Assembly: GCA_013298185.1 (NCBI GenBank)
Contig: JAAFJQ010000015.1
Span: forward strand, 1 to 32,120
Origin: Deinococcales bacterium
GTDB lineage: Bacteria > Deinococcota > Deinococci > Deinococcales > JAAFIG01
DNA length: 32,120 bases
Reading direction: 5' to 3'
Within the stretch, counting starts at the first letter, position 1; every line of letters begins with the position of its first letter. The position numbers and the translations under genes were made by a program. The notes beneath the pieces are model-generated. The model ran no database searches, was not told the DNA's origin, and saw nothing but the letters and a program-made list of their open reading frames with translations. Of the stretch, positions 23,800 to 30,950 are shown piece after piece.

Positions 23800-24441
23800 A
23801 TGAGTGAAGTTTTTAGAGATGGATTTATAGATGAAATTGTCGAAGCCTACGTCAAAGACTTTGGCGAGCGCGTAGAAAACACCGACAAATTTGAACACTA
23901 CGCCCCCGGTCATGCGCGTCGTGTGGCAGAAGTCAGTGTTGCACTTTGCGAAGCGCTGGATTTTGAAGAAGAAGACATCCGCGTTGTCAAAACCGCTGCC
24001 CTACTGCACGACATCGGCGAAGTGATTCAGCGCCATGCCTTTTATGGAGCGCCGCGTCCGCTGACACCACAAGAAACCGTAGAAATGTGGCAACACAGTT
24101 TAATCGGTGAACGCGAAGTGGCGCGTCGTGGTTTTGGTCGCCGTGAACAACTCTTGGTGCGTTGGCATCACGAGCGTTGGAATGGTCAAGGCTACCCCGA
24201 TATGCTCTTTGGACCAGATTTGCCGCTTGGCGCTCGGATTATTCGCTTGGCAGACACTTGGGATGCGCTGACCAATGACCGCCCTTGGCGCAAAGTCATG
24301 CCGCTCGAGACGGCTCTGGACGAAGTTCGCCTTGGGGCTGGCACAGAATTTGATCCAGAATTGGCGCAGCTCTTCTTGGAACTCCAAGCCACCAACAGCC
24401 TTAAACCAAGTGGGAAGTATGCGCTTTCAGGAGGTGCATGA
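23800..24441 (+). CDS. HD-GYP-like protein with altered signature residues
   Basis: This 213-residue protein is almost entirely one HD domain. Visible residues are H38 (GHARRV), HD at 70-71 in LLHDIGEV, H99, HHERWNGQGYP (123-133) and DTWDALTNDRPWR (152-164). Metal ligands are kept, but the HD-GYP Lys (HDxGK) is Glu and the Asp of HHExxDG is Asn. It could still be a phosphodiesterase, or it could bind cyclic di-GMP or another nucleotide without cleaving it. GGAG six bases before the ATG marks the start. The next gene overlaps its stop as ATGA. Confidence 0.85.
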   Translation: MSEVFRDGFIDEIVEAYVKDFGERVENTDKFEHYAPGHARRVAEVSVALCEALDFEEEDIRVVKTAALLHDIGEVIQRHAFYGAPRPLTPQETVEMWQHSLIGEREVARRGFGRREQLLVRWHHERWNGQGYPDMLFGPDLPLGARIIRLADTWDALTNDRPWRKVMPLETALDEVRLGAGTEFDPELAQLFLELQATNSLKPSGKYALSGGA

Positions 24442-25376
24442 TGTCTTTAGTGAAAGAATACGTCGGCGCAGAGATCATGCTGCTCAGTAAAATCCTCAAA
24501 TCCGAAAGCGTTGCCATTCCCTTTGGTGGTCGTAACCCGATGTGGATGCCTTGGTGGTTAAAAACCTTGGGCAAAACCGTTCACGTCAATGACATCCTGC
24601 ATTTTTCGTATATGGACACCGTTGGCATGATCGAAAATGACGGTGTGCTGCTCGATAAGGACACCGTGGCTGGTCTGCTCGAGGGCTTGGGCAATCAAAA
24701 CCGCACGCTCGAGAATCCAGAACTGGCGAAACTCGTGCCGCACGATGATGCTGTGTTCTTTGACCAACTGCGTACCCGCATCGAACGCCTAACCCCACGT
24801 CAGCGTGGCATGGCAATCCGGGCTGGTTACAACACCATTCGCTACTCGCAAGTCATGGAATCCAGCCGTTTCTCGAGCATCAGAATGCCGCTTGCTCGAG
24901 TGTTTGAACGCGAAGTCGAAGAACTCAATAAGCGTGTCACCAGTGCTGGCAACGGCGTGGCGTACCGCATGAATGCTGTGGATTTTGTGCAACAACACCA
25001 AGCGCAATCCTTATACCTTCAATTCCCAGTTGCAACGGGTCTAAGCACCGAGTACGCCACAGGCGCTCGTCCTCGCGGCGCTCTTGGACGCGAAATCTGG
25101 ACAAGAGGTCCAAGCAAGAACTGGATGCCAGAACTTCGCTCGACCTTGAAAGGCACATTCGGTGATCGTTTCACCAGCCGCGAAGCGTATTTTAGTGCCG
25201 TAGCCAACTTGCTCGAGTCGAGCCAGAATTTCCCAGCTTGGGTGATTAACGTCGAAGAATCCGATTACCCAGACATGATTCGTGCAGTCTCGAAATTCCG
25301 TAAACCCAAAGCAGTTCACCGCATGGACACCCGCGAAGCCAGTGGCGGGTACATGGGCTACTTTGTGATGGCATGA
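24438..25376 (+). CDS. Unknown protein resembling a catalytically dead D12 DNA adenine methyltransferase
   Basis: This 312-residue protein begins with an ATGA overlap with the HD-GYP-like gene. Several segments line up in order with D12 (Dam-type) methyltransferases: IPFGGRNPMW (27-36) in place of the PFxGxG SAM motif; VHVNDILHF (48-56) in place of the NDxN motif; a GYNTIRYS segment (130-137) where F/Y-N-G-L-Y-R is usual; MNAVDFVQQ (178-186); and SLYLQFPVATG (191-201) where V-Y-L-D-P-P-Y is expected. The essential DPPY is therefore QFPV. This is a reading by eye. If right, the protein keeps the fold and perhaps DNA or SAM binding but cannot methylate. It could also be an unrelated new family. 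Confidence 0.5.
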   Translation: MMSLVKEYVGAEIMLLSKILKSESVAIPFGGRNPMWMPWWLKTLGKTVHVNDILHFSYMDTVGMIENDGVLLDKDTVAGLLEGLGNQNRTLENPELAKLVPHDDAVFFDQLRTRIERLTPRQRGMAIRAGYNTIRYSQVMESSRFSSIRMPLARVFEREVEELNKRVTSAGNGVAYRMNAVDFVQQHQAQSLYLQFPVATGLSTEYATGARPRGALGREIWTRGPSKNWMPELRSTLKGTFGDRFTSREAYFSAVANLLESSQNFPAWVINVEESDYPDMIRAVSKFRKPKAVHRMDTREASGGYMGYFVMA

Positions 25377-25395
25377 CCCTTAAAAGGCAACACTC

Positions 25396-26703
25396 ATGAC
25401 CGAGACTTTAACCCCAAACCAATTGCTCTCTGACCAAATCCGACTCGAGGCGGTCAGTCAATACCTTCCTGTGGTGGCGGCAGCTCATGCCCGCACTGCG
25501 CGGGTGGCGGCTCGAGCGGCAGCAACCCCGTTTGCTTTGGTTTGCATGGTGGATCAAACCCATGTGCATTTCAAAGCGGGTTTTGGCTTGGAGATTCGTC
25601 AGAATAAACACCTGTTACCAGATACGATCAGCACGTTCTTACCCGAGAAATTTTGGCAGACCAATCATCCGAACATGCTCGAGACTTTGAACCGCATGTT
25701 CTCGAGCAAAAGCGGTTGGCAAAAGCACTTTTTTGCCTTTCAAGCCAGCATTCCACTGCGCGGCGCGGATGGACAGATTCTGGGCGCGTTGATTGTGTTG
25801 GACGAACAAATCCGCGAACTGGACACGCACACCGTAGCCATGCTCGAGGATATTGCCGAGAGTTTAATCAGCGAGTTGGATTTGCGTCAGCAACTCGAGA
25901 GCAAAGTTGAGATGCAACCAGTTCTCGAGCCTGTTATTCAACCAATTCTCGAGCCTGTTATTCAACCAGTTCTCGAGCCAGTGGTTCAGCCAGCTCCAGA
26001 AGTCAGTGCAGCACCAGTCGAACAGCCTTTTGGCAGCCCATTTGACCCAAGGAAATTACTCGATGGTAGCGGCTGTGCCGCCATCGCCGAAACCTTGGAT
26101 GGTATGATTATGTACGCCAACCAAGCTGTGCTACAAGCCTTTGGTTACACCAGCGAAGAACTGCTCGGTGCGAATACTTCGGAATTGCTACCCTCCAAAC
26201 AAGTTGAACTGTCCCCAGACTTACTCGAGCAATTGTATGGTGGTCAAAAACTTGCACCAGTCCTCGCCAAACGCCGTCATTACAACCGCCAAGAAATCCA
26301 ATTTTATGTCACGTACTCACCCATTTTCAATCAACGCGGCGTGGTGATTGGGGTTTTCAGTCAGTACCTCGAAGCTCCGAAAATCCCAGAACCAGTCAAC
26401 TCGAGCATCCCTGTTATGCCAGCCGCTGTGTTTAGCGTCAATATCGAAGGGCAAATCACGGCTTGTACGGGTGCATCCATACCCATATTTGAAAACCCAG
26501 AAGCCCTAATCGGACAACTGATTTTCAAAGTCTTTCAACCATGTAACGCACTGCTCGAAGCGGTTTGCTTTGCGCTTTTGGGCGAAGAACATGAATCAAC
26601 CATTCAACTAGGCACACAATCGGTGCGCCTGCACTTACACCCAGTACACCGCGTTGGACAACCCAGCGATGTCATTGGAATCGCCATTCCAATGGCGCAC
26701 TAA
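25396..26703 (+). CDS. GAF-PAS sensory protein with LEPV repeat linker
   Basis: This 435-residue protein has a GAF domain at about 15-165 (AATPFALVCMVDQTHVHFKA, then ASIPLRGADGQILGALIVLD), a Leu-Glu-Pro-Val-Ile-Gln repeat linker (about 174-200), a PAS domain (about 222-326: GMIMYANQAVLQAFGYTSEE) and a weaker second PAS-like region (about 340-435). No output domain is present, so it probably senses a ligand, redox state or light and acts by binding partners. The linker is like that of the first gene of the operon. It lies 19 bases after the methyltransferase-like gene and 12 before the ParA-like gene. Confidence 0.8.
   Translation: MTETLTPNQLLSDQIRLEAVSQYLPVVAAAHARTARVAARAAATPFALVCMVDQTHVHFKAGFGLEIRQNKHLLPDTISTFLPEKFWQTNHPNMLETLNRMFSSKSGWQKHFFAFQASIPLRGADGQILGALIVLDEQIRELDTHTVAMLEDIAESLISELDLRQQLESKVEMQPVLEPVIQPILEPVIQPVLEPVVQPAPEVSAAPVEQPFGSPFDPRKLLDGSGCAAIAETLDGMIMYANQAVLQAFGYTSEELLGANTSELLPSKQVELSPDLLEQLYGGQKLAPVLAKRRHYNRQEIQFYVTYSPIFNQRGVVIGVFSQYLEAPKIPEPVNSSIPVMPAAVFSVNIEGQITACTGASIPIFENPEALIGQLIFKVFQPCNALLEAVCFALLGEEHESTIQLGTQSVRLHLHPVHRVGQPSDVIGIAIPMAH
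25921..25992 (+). repeat. 24-bp tandem repeat encoding the LEPV linker
   Basis: Three in-frame 24-bp units (25921, 25945, 25969) encode VLEPVIQP-type octapeptides. The first two differ at only one position, and the third differs more. Each unit contains a CTCGAG. Confidence 0.9.
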
Positions 26704-26715
26704 AAGGGAGGATTT

Positions 26716-28536
26716 GTGGACAGTAAACCTCAGTCCGGCGCAGTTGATGCCAGCAACATAACAGCACTCCTTTCGGATTTGCTGCTCGACGCCCAAGTGA
26801 TGCAAATTGAATTTAGACACGACACCGGAATTATTGGTGGCATCTGGATCAGGGGCGATCAACTGATTGCCGCCAAAATCGGAGATGTGCGCGGCGCAGA
26901 AGCCATCGAAGCGCTGCTGACCCAACCAGATTTACGGGCTTATACCGCCTACCGCTTAAATGCCAAAGATACCTTGGGCATAGAACCGATTGGCAGTCTT
27001 AGCCAAATTTTAGACGACCTGACTTTTCCAGCCGTACCGCGTCGGCGTTTGGTTGAACCAAGCCAAGCTGGTGAAAACCAAGCTCTCGAGGAATCCAAGA
27101 AAGCCTTATCCCCTAGCCAGAGTTTGGAAGAGGTCTTACAACTGCCACCAGAGGTCTTAGAAGCTCAAGCCCAAGCAACAGAAACCGCTGGCAAAGCCGA
27201 AGTCGTTGAAACTCGAGAAATTGAAGTCATTGAAGATCAAAGATCTGAAGTCGTTGAAGCTCGAGAAGTTGAAATAATCGCAGAAGCTCCAGAAGTTGTT
27301 GAAACTCAAGAACCAGAAGCTATTGCCCAAACTCGAGAACCAGAAGTTATTGCAGAAGCTCCAGAAGTTGTTGAAATTCAAGAACCGGAAACTCAAGAAC
27401 CACGAGCTATTGAGACTCCAGAAGTCGAAATTGTTGCAGAAACTCGAGAAGTTGAAATAATCGCAGAAGCCACAGAAGTTGAAATTGTGGAGACTCAAGA
27501 ATCCGAAACTCGAGAAGTTGAAATTGTTGCAGGAACTTCAGAAGTTGTTGAAGCTCGAGAAGTCGAAATTGTTGCCGAGACTCGAGAACCTGAAGCTATT
27601 GTCGAACCAGAAGCACCACAAGCTGTTGCCGAGACTCGAGAACCTGCTCCTCAGCCTCAACAAGCCAAAGTCAATCCAGCTCCACAAAAAAACACTCAGA
27701 AACAAGGTAAGTCAAAAGAAAAAGCCCAACGTATTCTAGCAGTGGTCAGTCCCAAAGGTGGGGTTGGCAAAACCACCATCTCGCTGAACTTAGCTGTGAT
27801 GTACGCCCAACAGGGCTTATCGGTGATTCTGATTGACACCGACCCTCAAGGCGGTATCAGCAACTCACTGATCTCTTCTGATGATGCACCAGCCGGTATT
27901 TACGATGTGCTGATGGGCAGAATCCCTTTTCGTCAAGCCATCAAAAATACACGCTTTGAGAACTTGCGTTTGATCACGGCTGGCGTACTGCTGCCCGAAG
28001 AAGTGATTACTCGGAGTGGACAACTCTCTAGCCCAGAACTGTGGCAAAAAGTCCTCTCCCCTATTGGCAAAATCGCTGATGTGGTGATTGTGGACACCCC
28101 AGCAGGTGTACAAGGTGTAACCACGCCGATTCTGACGGCAGCCACCCATGCGATTGCCGTCAGCCAACCTGAGCCTCTGAGCTTACGCGCCTTAGGGCAA
28201 CTCAAAAAAACCATGAGCAGCCTCGAGAAACTTGGCAAAGTCGCAGAACTCAGCGGTGTGGTGATCAACATGGCATTTGCTGAGCGCCTTGTGCCTCTGA
28301 ACATTTTGCAAACCACTTCTAAAGGTGTGATTAACCCGCAAACCCTGCTCGAGCCGATGCTGGTTCGCAATGACGCGGTTTTCAAAGCCTCGATCAGTGC
28401 TACGCCTGTGGCGCTCTCCACCCAAGCCAATCAGCAAATCTGGGTTTCGGCACTGCATGAACTTTCAGATTCAATTTTGCAACGAATTGGTTTACAGGCT
28501 GTGGATACAAACGTGATCGAATCGTTGTTGGTATAG
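26716..28536 (+). CDS. DUF4388 domain fused to a ParA/MinD-type ATPase through a Glu-rich repeat
   Basis: This 606-residue protein starts at a GTG with GGGAGG four bases upstream. Residues about 10-105 are a DUF4388 (PATAN) domain: ALLSDLLLDAQVMQIEFRHD, then GGIWIRGDQLIAAKIGDVRG. Residues about 160-312 are an acidic repeat of VVETREPEVIAEAPE type. Residues about 338-590 are a ParA ATPase with the deviant Walker A KGGVGKTT (347-354), DTDPQGG (374-380) and VVIVDTPAG (456-464). ParA proteins position plasmids, chromosomes and protein cargo by gradients on the nucleoid. I infer positioning or segregation of gas vesicles or of a signalling cluster. No ParB is seen nearby. DUF4388 appears again in the next gene. 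Confidence 0.88.
   Translation: MDSKPQSGAVDASNITALLSDLLLDAQVMQIEFRHDTGIIGGIWIRGDQLIAAKIGDVRGAEAIEALLTQPDLRAYTAYRLNAKDTLGIEPIGSLSQILDDLTFPAVPRRRLVEPSQAGENQALEESKKALSPSQSLEEVLQLPPEVLEAQAQATETAGKAEVVETREIEVIEDQRSEVVEAREVEIIAEAPEVVETQEPEAIAQTREPEVIAEAPEVVEIQEPETQEPRAIETPEVEIVAETREVEIIAEATEVEIVETQESETREVEIVAGTSEVVEAREVEIVAETREPEAIVEPEAPQAVAETREPAPQPQQAKVNPAPQKNTQKQGKSKEKAQRILAVVSPKGGVGKTTISLNLAVMYAQQGLSVILIDTDPQGGISNSLISSDDAPAGIYDVLMGRIPFRQAIKNTRFENLRLITAGVLLPEEVITRSGQLSSPELWQKVLSPIGKIADVVIVDTPAGVQGVTTPILTAATHAIAVSQPEPLSLRALGQLKKTMSSLEKLGKVAELSGVVINMAFAERLVPLNILQTTSKGVINPQTLLEPMLVRNDAVFKASISATPVALSTQANQQIWVSALHELSDSILQRIGLQAVDTNVIESLLV
27200..27660 (+). repeat. Degenerate Glu-rich coding repeat with many CTCGAG sites
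   Basis: The stretch is built of imperfect units such as GAAGTTGAAATTGTTGC and ACTCGAGAA, encoding E-V-E-I-V-A-E-T-R-E variants. About eight CTCGAG sites fall here, read as Thr/Ala-Arg-Glu (xCT CGA GAA). This is a different frame from the Leu-Glu reading in the LEPV repeats. Confidence 0.8.
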
Positions 28537-28598
28537 GGCTATGAGCCAAGTCAACGATGAAGAGCTTGATGACACCACCACGAATTGACAGGAGTGTT

Positions 28599-29972
28599 AT
28601 GACTGCCCCTCACTTAGAATCAAGTTCCACAGAAATCAATGCTGTTGGGATACTTGAATCAGCCTTGCACCTGATGTGTCAAACCGTGGCTGCGCCCGCA
28701 GCACTTTTAGGTTCGCTCGAGGATAACCGCTTTCGGGTTTTAGCAGCGTATGGACTCGACTTGCGGGTTGGGCAGATTATTCCTCATGCCGAAACGTGGT
28801 TGCTGCCTGAACGCATGAGCCTGATTCGTTCGCACATGCTGCCAACCTTTGCGACATGGATCAACAAATACCTCGAGAGTGCGGTAGGAATGCGAATTGG
28901 TAGCAGCAACACAGCGGTTTGGTTACTGAATGCAGCTCAGCCAAACCTCGAGACGACGCATCAAGGTTTGCAATTGGCAGGTAGCCACCTGCAAACCCTG
29001 CTCGAGACAACCCAAGAACTGCGTCAGTTGCGTTTGGTACAACGCCAAAGCCGTGATAAAGACTTTGCCAGTGGCATTGCCCAAAGCATCCCCACGGCGC
29101 TTTTGGTCACCGATTTGCAAAACCGTATTGGGTTTATCAACCCTGCGCTCACCCAACTCCTTGGTTATGGTTTACAAGATATTTATTTACGTAACCTGAC
29201 CGATTTTGTGGATGCAACCGATCATCATCTGCTCGAGCAATCCAACCAAGCCATTCAAGCAGGCGAAAACGCAGTGCATTCGCTACAATTAAAACATGCC
29301 AACCAGCACTGGGTTTGGCTCGAGATTCATCGTTACCCTCGTTTGGACAGTCAAAAACAAGTGATTGGTTCAGTCGCAACCCTGCGCGACATCAGCCAAG
29401 AAATGCAAACTCAAGAACGAATTTTAAGCATTGAACACGACTTAAAAAGCATTCAAAGCAACTTAAAACAAGGCTCGGGCTTTGTGGGTCGTTTAGAGGA
29501 CATCGAAGGAGCGGTTGGTTTGCTGCAAATGCTTGCCAGCAACGGCACAGATGGTGCGATTGCCTTGGATGATTCGATTATTTTCCTCGAAAAAGGACGA
29601 ATTGTTGCCACCCAACACCCGCGTTTAGAAGGCATTGAAGCAGCTCGAGCCATCACGCAACGCCGCCGAGGGCAATTTCAGTTCTTTCCCGGGGTGAAAA
29701 CCGAACGGGCTTCAATGTCACTTGATCCAGTGGCATTAGCACTCGAGTATGCCAAGCAATTTGATGAATCCGAACGTACCGAAGGTGCGTACCAAACCAG
29801 TGTCACCCTTGCCAACAGCAAAGCAGCTTGGGCTTTTATGCACGGCATCAGTCACCCCGAAAAGTTCCAAGCCATAAAAGTCGGCAGAGATGTTCATTTG
29901 GTCAGTCAACGCATGAAAATCATTGTTCTCGAGACAGCCGCTTCTGAATTTAAGGACTTGGCACTGTTCTAG
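28599..29972 (+). CDS. GAF-PAS-DUF4388 regulatory protein
   Basis: The protein has 457 residues. The ATG at 28599 has AGGAG five bases upstream and is preferred over the in-frame ATG 42 bases earlier. Residues about 10-130 look like a divergent GAF domain, 150-265 are a PAS domain (ALLVTDLQNRIGFINPALTQ), 270-295 a linker helix, and about 296-380 a DUF4388 domain: IEGAVGLLQMLASNGTDGAI, then IIFLEKGRIVATQHPRLEGI. The C-terminus (385-457) is unassigned. It shares DUF4388 with the ParA-like protein and GAF-PAS with the gene before that, so the three may act together. It is last in the operon. Confidence 0.82.
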   Translation: MTAPHLESSSTEINAVGILESALHLMCQTVAAPAALLGSLEDNRFRVLAAYGLDLRVGQIIPHAETWLLPERMSLIRSHMLPTFATWINKYLESAVGMRIGSSNTAVWLLNAAQPNLETTHQGLQLAGSHLQTLLETTQELRQLRLVQRQSRDKDFASGIAQSIPTALLVTDLQNRIGFINPALTQLLGYGLQDIYLRNLTDFVDATDHHLLEQSNQAIQAGENAVHSLQLKHANQHWVWLEIHRYPRLDSQKQVIGSVATLRDISQEMQTQERILSIEHDLKSIQSNLKQGSGFVGRLEDIEGAVGLLQMLASNGTDGAIALDDSIIFLEKGRIVATQHPRLEGIEAARAITQRRRGQFQFFPGVKTERASMSLDPVALALEYAKQFDESERTEGAYQTSVTLANSKAAWAFMHGISHPEKFQAIKVGRDVHLVSQRMKIIVLETAASEFKDLALF

Positions 29973-30001
29973 GGTTGTATGAGTTGATTTTAAGTTCAAG
30001 A

Positions 30002-30018
30002 AGCCCGATACTCGGGCT
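30002..30018 (+). terminator. Small hairpin between the sensory operon and the glycosyltransferase gene
   Basis: AGCCCGA-TAC-TCGGGCT is a perfect 7-bp stem with a 3-base loop, followed by ACTTTAT. It may be a weak terminator for the operon. It also lies five bases before the glycosyltransferase ATG and could hinder translation initiation. Confidence 0.5.
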
Positions 30019-30023
30019 ACTTT

Positions 30024-30950
30024 ATGAACGTTGTCCTTGACAAACTCCCCTTAAGCAAAGCCACGCAGCAAGCGCCGCTCGAGCAATTGAGTATTATTAT
30101 TCCGTCCTACAACGGAATTCGGGTTCTCGAGAAGTGCATGAGCATTCTTGGTGAAATCGCCTCCAAAGCCGAAGTGATTGTGGTGGATGGTGGTTCAACC
30201 GATGGTAGTTTTGAATTGGTGCGTGACCATTTCACTTGGGCGCACTTGGTGCGTGTGCCGAATTTTGGTTGGGCGCATGCCACCAACCGAGGTTTTGAAC
30301 TGGCTAAAGGCAAATTTCTGGTCACGCTCAATTCCGATGTGTTTTTAACCGCCGAAGCCCTCGAGGCAATGGTGTTGCGGCTTGACCAAAACCCAAGCAT
30401 CGGCGGGATTCAACCGTATTTATTAAACGGTGATGGCACAAGGCAACTGGTCTTTGGTATTTTGTACCCACCGCATTGGACTCCGATGAACCAAGCTGTC
30501 AATGCACCAATTCTGTCTGGCGCTTGCCTGATGACTCGGCGTGATGTCTTAGAAAAAATCGGTGGTTTTGACGAGAATTTTTTCTTCTACAACGAAGAAT
30601 TTGATTGGTGCTGGCGAGCCAGAAAAGCTGGTTACAAAATGGAACTCCGCCCAGAACGGGTGGTGCATCTCGAGGGAGGCTCGACCCCAGATAATCCTAA
30701 TTTTCAACTCGAGGCGCAGCGCGGCGCATTGTATTTAATCCAAAAGCACTTTCATCCAATTATTTTCGAGGCTTCTCGGCTAGGAGCGCAATTGGTTTGC
30801 TGGTTAGCGATTGACTTTGAACCGCGCAAACATTACCGCGAGGCGTGGCGCACGATGGAACGGATTGTGCGCGAAAAACGTTACCTCGAGACTCCATTTC
30901 AACTGTCTGGACGTAGCGTGGTGCAGTTCAAACCGAAAAATGAGCTTTGA
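30024..30950 (+). CDS. Family 2 glycosyltransferase (rhamnosyltransferase-like)
   Basis: This 308-residue, GT-A-fold enzyme has the N-terminal nucleotide-binding part [20 protein letters not shown], then [12 protein letters not shown]. The metal-binding region is [10 protein letters not shown] (about 108-117), followed by [20 protein letters not shown] and [20 protein letters not shown] (about 191-210), which is typical of dTDP-rhamnosyl and similar transferases that build cell-surface polysaccharide. No membrane segment is clear. No Shine-Dalgarno sequence precedes the ATG; GATACT, 17 bases after TTGATT, is a possible promoter. It converges on uvrC with a 23-base overlap of the two coding ends. 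There is no evident link to gas vesicles. Confidence 0.88.
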   Translation: MNVVLDKLPLSKATQQAPLEQLSIIIPSYNGIRVLEKCMSILGEIASKAEVIVVDGGSTDGSFELVRDHFTWAHLVRVPNFGWAHATNRGFELAKGKFLVTLNSDVFLTAEALEAMVLRLDQNPSIGGIQPYLLNGDGTRQLVFGILYPPHWTPMNQAVNAPILSGACLMTRRDVLEKIGGFDENFFFYNEEFDWCWRARKAGYKMELRPERVVHLEGGSTPDNPNFQLEAQRGALYLIQKHFHPIIFEASRLGAQLVCWLAIDFEPRKHYREAWRTMERIVREKRYLETPFQLSGRSVVQFKPKNEL

